Assembly: GCF_016595235.1 (NCBI RefSeq)
Contig: NZ_JAENHL010000007.1
Coordinates: 781,834-845,833, forward strand
DNA length: 64,000 nucleotides
Source of the DNA: Taklimakanibacter albus
Lineage (GTDB): Bacteria > Pseudomonadota > Alphaproteobacteria > Rhizobiales > Aestuariivirgaceae
Direction of reading: 5' to 3'
The notes under the pieces: model-generated
Database searches by the model: none
Seen by the model: the letters and a program-made list of their open reading frames with translations, nothing else
Told to the model about the DNA's origin: nothing
Shown: positions 33,751 through 45,525 of the stretch, piece after piece
How the letters are laid out: every line of letters begins with the position of its first letter
Position numbering within the stretch: position 1 is the stretch's first letter
Translations under genes and position numbers: made by a program

Positions 33751-35337
33751 TTAGAAAGCCAGCCGCTTAGCCTGTTTGACCTGCGGCAGCTTCACCACCG
33801 CGGCGAGCACCGCTTCCGGCACCGGCTCGTCGATCTGGACGAGGCAGATGGCCTCCTGGCCCTGGGCCTGCCGGCCCAGATGGAAGGTCGCGATATTGAC
33901 CCCGGCATTGCCGAGCAGCATGCCGAGCGCGCCGATGAAGCCCGGCTTGTCCATATTGGTCACATAGAGCATATGCGGGCCGAATTCCGATTCGAGCTCG
34001 ATGCCCTTGATCTGGATGATGCGCGGCTTGCCGTCGGAGAACACGGTGCCCGCCACCGAGCGCTCCATCTTTTCCGTCTTGATGGCGAGGCGGATATAGG
34101 TTTCGTAGGCGCCACGCTGGGTCTGGCGCACCTCGTCCACCTTGATTCCGCGTTCCTTCGCCACCACCGGCGCCGACACCATGTTGACATCGCCCAGCAT
34201 CGGCTTGAGCACGCCGGCAAGCGCCGCCGAAGTGAGGGCGCGGGTATTCATGTCGCCGACCTCGCCCGCATATTCGATGACGATGCCGGTGATCGGCTCG
34301 TCGGTGAGCTGGCCGGCGAAGGAGCCGAGCTTCTCGGCGACGGCAATGAAGGGCCGCAGGCGTGGCGCCTCATCCGCCGAGATCGACGGCATGTTGAGCG
34401 CATTGGAGACCGCGCCGGTGATGAGATAGTCGGCCATCTGTTCGGCGATCTGGATGGCGACATTCTCCTGCGCCTCTGCCGTCGAGGCGCCGAGATGCGG
34501 GGTAGCGACGATGTTCTCGAGCCCGAACAGCGGATGCTGGGTGGCGGGCTCCGTCTCGAACACGTCGAGGGCGGCGCCTGCGACTTGGCCGGATTTGAGC
34601 GCCTCCTGCAGCGCCTCCTCGACGACGAGGCCGCCTCTGGCGCAGTTGATGATGCGCACGCCCTTCTTCATCTTGGCGATCGCCGCTCTGTCGATAATGC
34701 CGCGCGTCTTGTCGGTGAGCGGCGTATGGAGCGTGATGAAATCGGACCGGCGCAGCACATCCTCGAGCTCGACCTTCTCGACGCCGATCTCGATGGCGCG
34801 CTCGGGCGACAGGAAGGGATCGAAGGCGATCACCTTCATCTTGAGGCCGAGCGCCCGGTCGGCGACGATGGCGCCGATATTGCCGCAGCCGATGACGCCC
34901 AAAGTCTTGTTGAAGAGCTCGACGCCCATGAAGCGGTTCTTTTCCCACTTGCCGGCATGGGTCGAGGCATTGGCTTCCGGGATCTGGCGCGCCAGCGCCA
35001 TCATCAGCGAGATCGCATGTTCGGCGGTGGTGATGGCGTTGCCGAAGGGCGTGTTCATCACGATGATGCCGCGTCCCGTCGCCGCCGGGATGTCGACATT
35101 GTCGACGCCGATGCCGGCCCGGCCGATCACCTTGAGCTTGGTCGCCGCGGCGATGAGCTTCGGCGACACTTTCGTCGCCGAGCGGATGGCAAGGCCATCA
35201 TATTGCGAAATCGCGGCAAGGAGCGCGTCCTTGTCCTTGCCGAGATCGGGCTGATAGTCGACGTCGATGCCGCGGTCGCGGAAAATCTGGATGGAGGCTT
35301 CTGACAGCTTGTCGGAAACGAGGACGCGGGGTTTCAT
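33751..35337 (-). CDS. serA: D-3-phosphoglycerate dehydrogenase
   Basis: First enzyme of serine synthesis; oxidises 3-phosphoglycerate with NAD. 528 residues, the long bacterial form. MKPRVLVSDKLSEASIQIF starts the substrate domain. VIGCGNIGAIVADRALGLKM is the NAD-binding GxGxxG motif, and NCARGGLVVEEAL and PHLGASTAEAQ hold active-site residues including the catalytic histidine. An intervening domain and a C-terminal ACT domain (LYVTNMDKPGFIGALGMLLG) follow. The start follows GGAG. It lies 71 bp downstream of serC, with a GCGCGCGA / TCGCGCGC hairpin in between. Confidence 0.97.
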   Translation of the reverse strand: MKPRVLVSDKLSEASIQIFRDRGIDVDYQPDLGKDKDALLAAISQYDGLAIRSATKVSPKLIAAATKLKVIGRAGIGVDNVDIPAATGRGIIVMNTPFGNAITTAEHAISLMMALARQIPEANASTHAGKWEKNRFMGVELFNKTLGVIGCGNIGAIVADRALGLKMKVIAFDPFLSPERAIEIGVEKVELEDVLRRSDFITLHTPLTDKTRGIIDRAAIAKMKKGVRIINCARGGLVVEEALQEALKSGQVAGAALDVFETEPATQHPLFGLENIVATPHLGASTAEAQENVAIQIAEQMADYLITGAVSNALNMPSISADEAPRLRPFIAVAEKLGSFAGQLTDEPITGIVIEYAGEVGDMNTRALTSAALAGVLKPMLGDVNMVSAPVVAKERGIKVDEVRQTQRGAYETYIRLAIKTEKMERSVAGTVFSDGKPRIIQIKGIELESEFGPHMLYVTNMDKPGFIGALGMLLGNAGVNIATFHLGRQAQGQEAICLVQIDEPVPEAVLAAVVKLPQVKQAKRLAF

Positions 35338-35408
35338 GAGAGAACTCCGAAAATATGTGACGGCTTGGAAGATGAGGCGCGCGCGACCAGGATCGCGCGC
35401 GAAAAGCT

Positions 35409-36536
35409 TCAGCGCGTGGCTTCGGCGTAAGCCCAGTCGAGCCAGGGAATGAGCGCCTCGACGTCGGATGTCTCGACGGTGGCGCCGCACCAGATACGCA
35501 GGCCCGGCGGCGCGTCGCGATAGGCGCCGATATCGAAGGCCGCGCGCTCGGCCTCGAGCAGCTTCGCCATCGATTTCGGCACGCTTTCGCCGCCATCGAG
35601 GGTGAGGCACACCGAAGTGTTGGAGCGCGTCTTCGGATCCTTGGCGAGATGATGCGCGAAGGAGCGTCCGGCGATCCATTTGTCGATGACCGCCGCATTG
35701 GCGCTGGCGCGCTGGCGCAGTACCTTGAGCCCGCCGATGCCGCGCGCCCAGTTGAGCGCCACCAGATAATCCTCGACGCACAGCATCGAGGGCGTGTTGA
35801 TGGTTTCGCCGGTGAAGATGCCCTGGATGAGCTTGCCGCCTTGCGTCATACGGAAAATCTTCGGCAGCGGCCAGGCCGGCACGTAGCTTTCGAGCCGTTC
35901 GACGGCGCGCGGCGACAGGATGATCACGCCATGGGCGCCTTCGCCGCCCAGCACTTTCTGCCAGGAGAAGGTGACGACATCGAGCTTGGCGAAATCGAGG
36001 GCCTGCGCGAAGGCGGCCGAGGTCGCGTCACAGATGGTGAGGCCCTGACGGTCGGCGGCGATCCAGTCGCCATCGGGCACGCAGACGCCCGACGTCGTGC
36101 CGTTCCAGGTGAAGACCACGTCATGGCTGAAATCGATCGCTTTGAGATCGGGCAGCTCGCCATAAGGTGCCTTGAGAACGCGCGCGTCCTTGAGCTTAAG
36201 CTGCTTGAGCACGTCGCTGACCCAGCCTTCGCCGAAGCTTTCCCAGGCGAGGAGATCGACCGGACGGGCGCCAAGCAGCGACCACAGCGCCATTTCGACG
36301 GCGCCGGTATCGGAGGCCGGCACGATGCCGATCAGATGGCTGTCGGGAACTTCGAGGATCTCGCGCGTCAGCGTGATCGCCTGCTTGAGGCGCTGCTTGC
36401 CTTCGCTCGAGCGATGCGAGCGCCCGATCAGGGCATGGGAGAGGAGTTCAGGAGACCAGCCCGGGATTTTCGCGCACGGGCCGGAAGAGAAGTGCGGATT
36501 GGCCGGCCGCACAGCCGGTTTCTCGATCGTCGTCAT
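35409..36536 (-). CDS. serC: Phosphoserine aminotransferase
   Basis: Second enzyme of serine synthesis; PLP-dependent transamination of 3-phosphohydroxypyruvate. 375 residues, matching the longer alphaproteobacterial SerC type. [17 protein letters not shown] starts the protein. [13 protein letters not shown] follows, and [20 protein letters not shown] contains the PLP lysine. The chosen ATG is preceded by GGATGGAG; a reading from 36743 would run through a repeat element and is rejected. Operon with serA. Confidence 0.95.
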   Translation of the reverse strand: MTTIEKPAVRPANPHFSSGPCAKIPGWSPELLSHALIGRSHRSSEGKQRLKQAITLTREILEVPDSHLIGIVPASDTGAVEMALWSLLGARPVDLLAWESFGEGWVSDVLKQLKLKDARVLKAPYGELPDLKAIDFSHDVVFTWNGTTSGVCVPDGDWIAADRQGLTICDATSAAFAQALDFAKLDVVTFSWQKVLGGEGAHGVIILSPRAVERLESYVPAWPLPKIFRMTQGGKLIQGIFTGETINTPSMLCVEDYLVALNWARGIGGLKVLRQRASANAAVIDKWIAGRSFAHHLAKDPKTRSNTSVCLTLDGGESVPKSMAKLLEAERAAFDIGAYRDAPPGLRIWCGATVETSDVEALIPWLDWAYAEATR

Positions 36537-36674
36537 GTCTGCTCCATCCTTACAGATGGTCCGCCTCTCGGTGGGGAGAGGTGTCCCGGCGACGCTCATG
36601 CCCGAGACCGGAGCGTTCGTCAACAGATTTGCGGAAAGGCCACTAGCACCTCCAGCAGCGCGAACCCCTCCAGG

Positions 36675-36828
36675 TTTCCCCCTCGCCCGTTGCGAAGCAA
36701 TGGGAGAGGGTGGCCGAAGGCCGGGTGAGGGCTCTTTGCTCAAGACTAGCTAATAACTCAGAAGAGCCCTCATCCGCCCTATCGGGCACCTTCTCCCACG
36801 CTGCGCGCGGGAGAAGGGAAAAATTGGA
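36675..36828. repeat. 154-bp palindromic repeat, family A copy 2
   Basis: The same 154-bp element as at 828-981: identical outer segments (TTTCCCCCTCGCCCGTTGCG at the left, AAAAATTGGA at the right). The central loop between GAGGGCTCTT and AAGAGCCCTC differs in sequence but not in total length. It lies between serC and the beta-barrel protein gene. Confidence 0.8.
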
Positions 36829-36844
36829 AAGTGATAGCAAGCGC

Positions 36845-36878
36845 AAAAATAAAACGGCGGTGGATTTCTCCACCGCCG
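36845..36878 (-). terminator. Intrinsic terminator of the beta-barrel protein gene
   Basis: CGGCGGTGGA and TCCACCGCCG form a perfect 10-bp stem over a 4-nt loop. On the minus strand TTTTATTTTTG follows. It lies about 30 bp after the stop codon of the outer-membrane protein gene. Confidence 0.9.
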
Positions 36879-36909
36879 CTTCATTCAATCGAGGTCTCTC
36901 GATCGAGCC

Positions 36910-37476
36910 TCAGAACTTGAAGCGGATACCCGCGAGCGCCGAGTGATCGGCCGGATTCTCGCCGCTGATCATCAGCTCGCGATAACGGTAGCCGAAGTCG
37001 AGCGCGATGCTCTGCGACATGTCGACGGAGACACCACCCATCAGCGCGTAGGTGAAGCCGTCATCGCTGAGGCCGTCATCGGCGCTGACCCAGCCATAAC
37101 CGGCACCGGCGCCGATATAGGGCGTGAAGATCGAGTCGTTCTTCCAGTCGACGTACATATTGCCGAGCACGGTCGTCAGGCTGGCGTCGGCATTGTCACC
37201 GACCTCGTAGTCACCCGACCAGTCGACGCGCACGTCCGAGCGCAGATAATCGTTGAACTGATAACCGACACCGCCGCCCACCGCGAAGGCATTGTCCTTG
37301 TCGCCCCAATCGAGGAACGACCAGCCGAGGTCACCACGCAGATAGAAGCCCATCGCCTGATACTGCTCCTGCGTGACGGTCTCCGGTTCCGGCGGCGTCA
37401 CATCGGCGGCCTGCGCGGCGACAGCGAGACCCGCCGTCATCGCAGTGGCCAGCAAAACGAGCTTGAAAGATTTCAT
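36910..37476 (-). CDS. Outer-membrane beta-barrel protein (Omp25/OprF N-terminal-like)
   Basis: 188 residues. Signal peptide (LVLLATAMTAGLAVAAQA), then alternating strands such as MGFYLRGDLGWSFLDWGDKD, AVGGGVGYQFNDYLRSDVRV and TPYIGAGAGYGWVSAD. It ends ALAGIRFKF, a C-terminal phenylalanine typical of barrels recognised by the BAM complex. It is of the eight-strand OmpA-barrel type related to rhizobial Omp25 or Ropb proteins. Its role is unknown, and it is likely abundant since it carries a strong ribosome site (GAGAGGAGAAG) and its own terminator. Confidence 0.85.
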   Translation of the reverse strand: MKSFKLVLLATAMTAGLAVAAQAADVTPPEPETVTQEQYQAMGFYLRGDLGWSFLDWGDKDNAFAVGGGVGYQFNDYLRSDVRVDWSGDYEVGDNADASLTTVLGNMYVDWKNDSIFTPYIGAGAGYGWVSADDGLSDDGFTYALMGGVSVDMSQSIALDFGYRYRELMISGENPADHSALAGIRFKF

Positions 37477-37693
37477 AGACACTTCTCCTCTCCCGGATAC
37501 ATCCGGTAACTCACGTCCCTCGTGATGGTTCCTAGTTAGGAGCGGCGTGTGACGAGAGCCGGGCTCGAATCGGGCGGCAAAAAGGCAGATTGTAACTGTT
37601 GCCAAAACATCACGCTCTGTTGTGCCCGATCGAGACAGATGCGTGGGAAATCATTGACCGTGCACTGACCATAACGCTAGTTACCGTTGTGTC

Positions 37694-38587
37694 ATGAACT
37701 CCTCCCCTACGACAAAAGACTGGATCGCGCTCGTCGCACTCGTGATGACGTGGGGTTCGTCCTTCGCGATGACCAAGATTGCCGTTGCGTCGATGGATCC
37801 CGCCTGGGTCATGGCGCTGCGCCTCTCGGTCGCCGGCATATTTCTCAGCGGTGTCGTGATGCTGACGAAGCGGCAGTGGCCGCGTGGGCGGGAACTCTGG
37901 TTGTGGTTCGCCGGCCTCGGCCTCATCGGCCATGCGGTTCCCTTCTTTCTCGTCTCGTGGGGAACTCAGTTCATCTCCTCAGGATTGTCCGGCGTCCTGA
38001 TGGGGGCCATTCCGCTTTTCGTCATCGTGCTCGCGCATTTTTTCCTGCCCGATGAGAAGCTCACGCGCATGAAGGCGGTAGGTTTCGTCGTCGGTTTCGT
38101 CGGTCTGATGATCGTGCTCGGCCCCGAGAAGCTCCTGCGCTTCGAAGGCCAGGGCATGGCGCTCGTCGGCGAGATCGCCATCATCTTTTCCTGCTTCTGC
38201 TATGCGACCCACAGCCTGCTCGCCCGGCGCATTCCGTTTCACGGTCCGGTGGAACAAGCCACCGCCGTCTGTCTCTCCGGCGGCGCCATGGGCGTGATCT
38301 TTGCCGCGCTCTACGCGCCGCATGGGCTTGATCAAGCGACGACGTTCGCCTTTCTGTGCGTGATCGGCCTCGGCATCGTGCCGACCGCGATCGCCACCCT
38401 ACTCGTTTATGTCATCGTGCGCTCGGCCGGTGCGAGCTTCGTGTCCTATTCGAACTATCTCGTGCCCGTCTATGCGCTCGGATTGGGCGCTATGCTTCTC
38501 GGTGAGAGCCTGACCGCGAATGTCGGAATCGGTCTCGTCCTCATCCTGGCCGGCATCGCCGCCAGCCGGATGCGGAAAGCGGCCTGA
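37694..38587 (+). CDS. EamA/DMT-family transporter
   Basis: 297 residues with ten membrane helices in two EamA repeats. The first repeat has ALVMTWGSSFAMTKIAVASM and PAWVMALRLSVAGIF; the second has IAIIFSCFCYATHSLLARRI. Proteins of this family export metabolites or amino acids; the substrate is unknown. It converges with glmM, leaving only 3 bp between the stops. Confidence 0.88.
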   Translation: MNSSPTTKDWIALVALVMTWGSSFAMTKIAVASMDPAWVMALRLSVAGIFLSGVVMLTKRQWPRGRELWLWFAGLGLIGHAVPFFLVSWGTQFISSGLSGVLMGAIPLFVIVLAHFFLPDEKLTRMKAVGFVVGFVGLMIVLGPEKLLRFEGQGMALVGEIAIIFSCFCYATHSLLARRIPFHGPVEQATAVCLSGGAMGVIFAALYAPHGLDQATTFAFLCVIGLGIVPTAIATLLVYVIVRSAGASFVSYSNYLVPVYALGLGAMLLGESLTANVGIGLVLILAGIAASRMRKAA

Positions 38588-38590
38588 AAA

Positions 38591-39937
38591 TCAGGCCGCC
38601 TTGCCGATCACCATACAGATGTCGTCGACGATCTTCGCCACGAGGCCGGCATCATCGCCCTCCGCCATCACGCGGATCAACGGCTCGGTGCCCGACGGCC
38701 TGATGACGAGACGGCCGGAGGCGCCGAGCTGCGAGGTCGCATCCGCAATCGCCTGCTTGACCGTCTTGGTTTCGAGCGGCTTGCCCTCGCCATAACGCAC
38801 ATTCTTGAGGATCTGCGGCACCGGCTCGAAGATATGGCAGACCTGGCTCACCGGCTTGCCGGTGCGCACCACTTCGGCCAGCACCTGCAGCGCCGCCACC
38901 AGCCCGTCGCCGGTGGTCGAGAAATCCGACATCACGATATGGCCCGATTGCTCGCCGCCGATATTGAAACCGTGCTGGCGCATATGCTCCACCACATAAC
39001 GGTCGCCCACCTTGGTGCGCGCCAATGTGAGCTGGCGATCGGCAAGGTGACGCTCGAGGCCGAGATTGGACATGATGGTGGCGACGAGCCCGCCGCCCGA
39101 GAGGCGATCCTGGCTGTGCCAGGACGTCGCGATCAGCGCCATCAGCTGGTCGCCATCGATGAGCTTGCCATGCTCGTCGGCGATGACGACGCGATCGGCG
39201 TCGCCGTCGAGCGCAATGCCGATATCGGCGCGCGTCTCGACCACCTTGGCGCACATCGCCTCCGGCGCCGTCGAGCCGCATTTCTCGTTGATGTTGAAGC
39301 CATTGGGATCGTTGCCGATCGGAATGATCTCGGCGCCGAGTTCCCACAGGGCGGCCGACGCCACCCGATAGGCGCCGCCATTGGCGCTATCGATGACGAT
39401 GCGCAGACCCTCGAGCCGCAGATCCTTGGGGAAAGTGCGCTTGGCGAATTCGATATAGCGGGCCTGCGCGTCCTCGATGCGCTTGGCGCGACCGAGCTTG
39501 TCCTGGGGTGCCGCGAGGCTCACATTGTCGGCGGTGTCGATCAGCTTCTCGATGGCGAGCTCCTGCGCGTCCGACAGCTTATAGCCGTCGGGTCCGAACA
39601 GCTTGATGCCGTTGTCGTAATAGGGATTGTGCGAAGCGGAAATCATGATGCCGAGATCGGCGCGCAGCGAGCGCGTCAGCATGGCGACGGCGGGTGTCGG
39701 CAACGGGCCGAAAAGGAAAACATCGACACCGGCCGACAGCAGGCCGGCGGTCAGGGCCTGCTCGATCATGTAGCCTGAGAGCCGCGTGTCCTTGCCGATC
39801 ACGGCGCGATGGCGGTGGTTGCCCTGGGAATAGACACTGCCGGCGGCAAGGCCGATCTTCATCACCATATCGGGCGACATGGGCGCGCGATTGGCAACGC
39901 CGCGCACACCGTCGGTTCCGAAATATTTGCGGGACAT
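38591..39937 (-). CDS. glmM: Phosphoglucosamine mutase
   Basis: Converts glucosamine-6-phosphate to glucosamine-1-phosphate for peptidoglycan and LPS precursors. 448 residues, standard. [20 protein letters not shown] starts the protein. [17 protein letters not shown] carries the phosphoserine at position 102, [15 protein letters not shown] is the magnesium-binding loop, and [15 protein letters not shown] binds substrate phosphate. The ATG follows AGGAAAAGG. It is the last gene of the tol-pal-tilS-ftsH-folP series. Confidence 0.97.
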   Translation of the reverse strand: MSRKYFGTDGVRGVANRAPMSPDMVMKIGLAAGSVYSQGNHRHRAVIGKDTRLSGYMIEQALTAGLLSAGVDVFLFGPLPTPAVAMLTRSLRADLGIMISASHNPYYDNGIKLFGPDGYKLSDAQELAIEKLIDTADNVSLAAPQDKLGRAKRIEDAQARYIEFAKRTFPKDLRLEGLRIVIDSANGGAYRVASAALWELGAEIIPIGNDPNGFNINEKCGSTAPEAMCAKVVETRADIGIALDGDADRVVIADEHGKLIDGDQLMALIATSWHSQDRLSGGGLVATIMSNLGLERHLADRQLTLARTKVGDRYVVEHMRQHGFNIGGEQSGHIVMSDFSTTGDGLVAALQVLAEVVRTGKPVSQVCHIFEPVPQILKNVRYGEGKPLETKTVKQAIADATSQLGASGRLVIRPSGTEPLIRVMAEGDDAGLVAKIVDDICMVIGKAA

Positions 39938-40012
39938 GGTTTTCCTTTTCCTAACGTGACCTTGCCGTCTCACTGAACCCGAATAGTCTATACCAGAACG
40001 GGCGCTGAAGGG

Positions 40013-41068
40013 TTAAAGCCGGGCGGCCTCGGGATCCGCGCCGGCGAGCGCCACCGCGAGGGCTTGCCGCGTCGGCTTGACGTCATGAATCCTGAGAATA
40101 TGGGCGCCATTGAGAGCCGCCTGGATCGCCCCTCCGACCGAGCCGAAAACCCGGTCGGCCGCCTTGTTCTCGCCGGTCAGGGCGCCGGTGAAAGCCTTGC
40201 GCGACAGCCCGACCAGAAGCACGGCGCCGAGCCCGTGGAAAAGCGCCAGCTCGTTGAGCAGCGTCAGATTGTGGTGGAACGTCTTGCCGAAACCGATGCC
40301 GGGATCGACCGCGATGAGGCGGCGCGGAATGCCGGCCGCCTCGCATTGAGCGATGCGGGCATTGAGCATATCGAACACGTCGAGCGTCACATCGTCATAG
40401 ACGGGATTATTCTGCATCGTCTTGGGATCGCCCTGCGCATGCATGAGCACGACCGGGAGACCGAGCGCCGCCACGGTACCGACCGCTTCGGGGTCGTAGG
40501 ACAGCGCCGAGACATCATTGATGATCCGCGCCCCGGCTACCGCAGCCTGACGCATGACCTGCGCCTTGCGCGTGTCGACCGAGATGTAATGGCCTTGTTG
40601 CGTCAAGGCCTCGATGACCGGCAAAATGCGCGCGAGCTCCGCTTCCGCGGGCACCGGATCGGAGCCGGGCCTGGTCGATTCTCCACCGATGTCGAGAATG
40701 TCGGCGCCCTCGCTTGCGAGCCGCGCGCCATGTGCGGCCGCTTCGCTTGCATTCGCCAATTGCCCGCCATCGGAGAATGAATCAGGCGTGACATTGACGA
40801 TGCCCATCAGCTTCGGCCGGTTCATGGCGAGGCCGGCGAAGGCCGGCCGGCGCGCTTCGATAAGATCAAGCAGTTCACCGTGGACACGTTGCGCTTCAGC
40901 ATAGGTGATGACACGCTTGAAGACGCTGCCGCGGGCACGCTCGATGAGCTGAATTTGCGTGAAGGCGATGAAGTCGGAGCCGCCAAGCGCACCGGCGCCG
41001 CCCGCCGCGATCGCGCGGCGCGCATCGGGTCCATGAAGCAGGCTCAGCGGGCGGAGATAGAGGGTCAT
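40013..41068 (-). CDS. folP: Dihydropteroate synthase
   Basis: Joins p-aminobenzoate to the pterin in folate synthesis; the sulfonamide target. 351 residues. The catalytic TIM barrel begins at about residue 85 with RPKLMGIVNVTPDSFSDGG. ILDIGGESTRPG is the pterin loop and DPGIGFGKTFHHNL the later conserved segment. The roughly 85-residue N-terminal extension (MTLYLRPLSLLHGPDARRA...) resembles that of other alphaproteobacterial FolP proteins and is of unknown use. It lies between ftsH and glmM on the same strand. Confidence 0.95.
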   Translation of the reverse strand: MTLYLRPLSLLHGPDARRAIAAGGAGALGGSDFIAFTQIQLIERARGSVFKRVITYAEAQRVHGELLDLIEARRPAFAGLAMNRPKLMGIVNVTPDSFSDGGQLANASEAAAHGARLASEGADILDIGGESTRPGSDPVPAEAELARILPVIEALTQQGHYISVDTRKAQVMRQAAVAGARIINDVSALSYDPEAVGTVAALGLPVVLMHAQGDPKTMQNNPVYDDVTLDVFDMLNARIAQCEAAGIPRRLIAVDPGIGFGKTFHHNLTLLNELALFHGLGAVLLVGLSRKAFTGALTGENKAADRVFGSVGGAIQAALNGAHILRIHDVKPTRQALAVALAGADPEAARL

Positions 41069-41085
41069 CCTTGGTCTTCAAACTT

Positions 41086-41123
41086 TTGACCCCTCGCCCC
41101 GCTGTGGCGGAGAGAGGGGTCAA
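41086..41123. other. Hairpin between ftsH and folP
   Basis: TTGACCCCTC and GAGGGGTCAA form a perfect 10-bp stem around an 18-base interior. No T-run on the minus strand; it may adjust expression between the genes of the operon. Confidence 0.5.
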
Positions 41124-41147
41124 GATGTTCAGTCGGACAGACGGTGC

Positions 41148-43082
<1,935 letters not shown>

Positions 43083-43154
43083 GTCGTTCCTCTCTCAAGG
43101 GCCTTGAGGCCGAAGGGATTTGGGCCAATCCTGCCGCCCAAAAGTTAAATCTAA

Positions 43155-43183
43155 CATAGGGATGCGGGTCAGGATTGCCAAGC
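43155..43183 (-). promoter_or_regulatory. RpoH-type heat-shock promoter of ftsH
   Basis: Read on the minus strand: CTTG, 18 bp, then CCTATGT. This fits the alphaproteobacterial heat-shock consensus CTTG-N17/18-CYTATNT at every defined position. It starts about 70 bp upstream of the ftsH ATG, within the tilS-ftsH gap. Control of ftsH by RpoH is established in several proteobacteria. Confidence 0.65.
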
Positions 43184-43205
43184 ATGGCAGCTTTGCTAAA
43201 GCAAT

Positions 43206-44477
43206 TTATAGGCCGATTTTCTGAAATTCCGCGACCGCCCGCAAGCCCGGCGGGGCGCTTTGTCCCACATAGCTTAACGAGGGGATGGCGGCAATCTCGC
43301 CCGCGATCAGCAAGGCCGGCAGGCCATCCTGGACGAAGGCCGGGATATTGGGGTTGCGCGCCACCTTCAGCCCGTGAACCGGAAGGATGGCGACGTCAGG
43401 CGCCGCCGGGCCGATACTGATCCTGAAACGATTGTCCCAGACGAGGCTCCTTCCCGGTGCCAGCGCGACCGGGATCCGGCTGATACGGCCGGCCTCCCGC
43501 CCGATCAGCAGATGGCGCTTGCGCTGGGCGAGCCGGCAGCCGGCGAGCGTGCGGGCCTCTGTCCCGCCGCGCCTCAGCCAGTGCTGGAGCGCCTCGACCG
43601 CCATCAGGCGGGGCGGCGCGTCACCGCCGCCCAGCTGTCCCAGGAGCCGCTCGAGGAGCTGGATCGCCACCTCCTCGTCAAGCTTGTGGAAGGCCGGAAG
43701 ATCGACCATCGCGAAGCCTTCCGGCCGGATCTCCACGTGACGGCCGAGGAAATCGCGGCACAGGCCTTCGATCGCGGCGAGGGCCCGTTCGAGGCGCGCC
43801 GCCGAGCGCGTCACGGCTTCCGGGGTCAGGCCGAGCTCGGCCAGCATCGGCAGCGCCTGGCGCAGCCTTACCCGCTCGAAGCGCTCATCCCGGTTGCTCG
43901 GATCCTCGATCCATTCATGTCCCGCGGCCACGAGCGTCGCCCTGAGATCGGCGCGGCTCGTCTCGAGCAGCGGGCGCTCCAGCAGGACGGCGCCTGTCTC
44001 GTCGGCCCGCATGGCGGAGAGGCCTCTGATGCCGCTGCCGCGTGCCAGCCGCATGAGAAAGGTTTCGGCCTGGTCTTCGCGCGTATGGGCGGTCACCAGG
44101 AGGCTCATGCCATGGGCAATGCACCAGTCGCGCATCAGGCCATAACGCATCTCGCGCGCTTTGGCCTGAAGGCCGCTCACCGGCCGGGCGCCGGTCCAGG
44201 TCAGGATCTGCGCCGCGAGGCCGAGCGCCTCGGCCCAGCCCGCGACCTTGCGAGCCTCGGCCGCGGCTTCGGTCCGCAAGCCATGATCGACGGTGAGGAT
44301 GGTGAGGCGCGGCGGCGTGCGCTGTGTAACGGCCCAGCGCGCCGCGAGCCACATGAGTGCGGTGGAATCGCTGCCGCCCGAGACAGCGAGCGCCACATGG
44401 TCATGGAAGGTCAGGGATTCGAAAAGCGCGTTCGCAGCGTCGAGACTGATCGGCCGGCCTGCCTCAGCAGCCGGCAC
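43206..44477 (-). CDS. tilS: tRNA(Ile)-lysidine synthase
   Basis: Modifies C34 of the CAU-anticodon tRNA-Ile to lysidine so that it reads AUA. 423 residues. ALAVSGGSDSTALMWLAARW is the ATP-pyrophosphatase P-loop motif. LTVDHGLRTEAAAEA and LVTAHTREDQAETFLMRLAR are the family's later signatures, and EDPSNRDERFERVRLRQ follows. The start is a GTG; the gene overlaps the end of cpoB by 14 bp. Confidence 0.95.
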   Translation of the reverse strand: MPAAEAGRPISLDAANALFESLTFHDHVALAVSGGSDSTALMWLAARWAVTQRTPPRLTILTVDHGLRTEAAAEARKVAGWAEALGLAAQILTWTGARPVSGLQAKAREMRYGLMRDWCIAHGMSLLVTAHTREDQAETFLMRLARGSGIRGLSAMRADETGAVLLERPLLETSRADLRATLVAAGHEWIEDPSNRDERFERVRLRQALPMLAELGLTPEAVTRSAARLERALAAIEGLCRDFLGRHVEIRPEGFAMVDLPAFHKLDEEVAIQLLERLLGQLGGGDAPPRLMAVEALQHWLRRGGTEARTLAGCRLAQRKRHLLIGREAGRISRIPVALAPGRSLVWDNRFRISIGPAAPDVAILPVHGLKVARNPNIPAFVQDGLPALLIAGEIAAIPSLSYVGQSAPPGLRAVAEFQKIGL

Positions 44478-45525
44478 GCTTGATCTCCGACTGCGCCCGC
44501 TTCTTGGCCTCGGCCGCCTTCGGGAACTGCGAGCCGACCTGCATATAGGCAGCGCAGGCCTGCTCCTTCTGGCCCAGCCGGTTGAGCGAGAGGCCGAGCT
44601 TCAGGAGGCTGTCCGCCGCCTTGCGGCTCTTCGGGAAATCGCGATAGCCGGACAGGAAGGCTGACGCCGCCTGCTTGTAATCGCCCTGCACATAATAGGT
44701 CTCGCCCAGCCAATATTGGGCGTTGCCGGCGAGGCTGTGGTCGCGATGCTGTTCAAGGAAGCCACGGAAGCCGACCTCGGCGTCGCCGAACTGGCGCCTG
44801 AGCAGGCTCTCATAGGAGCGCTCATAGACGACTTCCGGATCGGCGGAGGCTGCCGTACCCAGCGCCACCGTCTCGACCTTTTCCGGCATGAGATCATTGC
44901 CGCCGCCATCGCCGCCTTCGGCTTGAGCGGGCGGAACCAGCACTTGGCCACCGCCGCCGCCATTCTGGGCCGGCGGCACGAGCACCTGGCCTTCAGTACC
45001 GCCACCCGGGGGTACCAGGACTTGGCCCTGGAATTCGCCGTTGCCACCCGTCTGGTAGCCGCCATTATTCTGCGAATAGCCATTGCCCTGCTGATCGCCG
45101 CCAGTGCCGTTCTGGTAGGCGGAGCCGGGAATGGTGCCGAGGATCTTGGGTCCTGGCGCTCTCTGCACCTGGCCTTCGGGGAGATCGTCGCCGATCGTCT
45201 GCAAGGGCTGCTGGGTATATTCGGTGTCGCCGATCTGCTCGACGCCTTGGCTGTCGAGGCCCTGCTCCTGGGCGGCCAGCTGGCGCTTACGCGGCTGGGC
45301 CGAAACGGGCTCACCGAGATCGCCCGATTTACGCTGGCCCTGGAGACGCCTGACTTCGAAAGTCAGTTGTTCGACCTGCCCCATCAGCTGCTGCATCTGC
45401 TCTTCCATCCGGCTGACGCGGTCGGCCAATTCGCCGTCCGACTGAGCCAGAGCAAGGGGGGCGCCACCGATGGCCATGGCCATCAGGAGAGCTGCAGGAA
45501 GGGTAAGCTTCAAAACTGTCTTCAT
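44464..45525 (-). CDS. cpoB: Cell division coordinator CpoB (YbgF)
   Basis: Periplasmic TolA-binding protein that links septal peptidoglycan synthesis to outer-membrane constriction. 353 residues: signal peptide (LPAALLMAMAIGGAPLALA), an N-terminal coiled coil (LADRVSRMEEQMQQLMGQVE), a Gly/Gln/Asn-rich linker and C-terminal TPR units (YERSYESLLRRQFGDAEVGF, HSLAGNAQYWLGETYYVQGD). The linker contains three copies of GQVLVPP. A reading from 45567 adds 14 residues before the signal peptide and is not preferred. Last gene of the tol-pal block. Confidence 0.93.
   Translation of the reverse strand: MKTVLKLTLPAALLMAMAIGGAPLALAQSDGELADRVSRMEEQMQQLMGQVEQLTFEVRRLQGQRKSGDLGEPVSAQPRKRQLAAQEQGLDSQGVEQIGDTEYTQQPLQTIGDDLPEGQVQRAPGPKILGTIPGSAYQNGTGGDQQGNGYSQNNGGYQTGGNGEFQGQVLVPPGGGTEGQVLVPPAQNGGGGGQVLVPPAQAEGGDGGGNDLMPEKVETVALGTAASADPEVVYERSYESLLRRQFGDAEVGFRGFLEQHRDHSLAGNAQYWLGETYYVQGDYKQAASAFLSGYRDFPKSRKAADSLLKLGLSLNRLGQKEQACAAYMQVGSQFPKAAEAKKRAQSEIKRAGC

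Larger units (their letters stand above)
36537..36909. other. Intergenic region upstream of serC
   Basis: About 370 bp without a gene. It holds the family A repeat copy 2 and the terminator of the beta-barrel protein gene, listed separately. The roughly 140 bp nearest serC should contain the serC promoter, but I cannot single out its elements. No riboswitch-like structure was recognised. Confidence 0.5.

Noticed and set aside
40013-41068. FolP N-terminal extension as a novel fused domain
   Set aside because: Extensions of similar size and wording occur in other alphaproteobacterial FolP proteins as I recall them, so it is probably a lineage feature.
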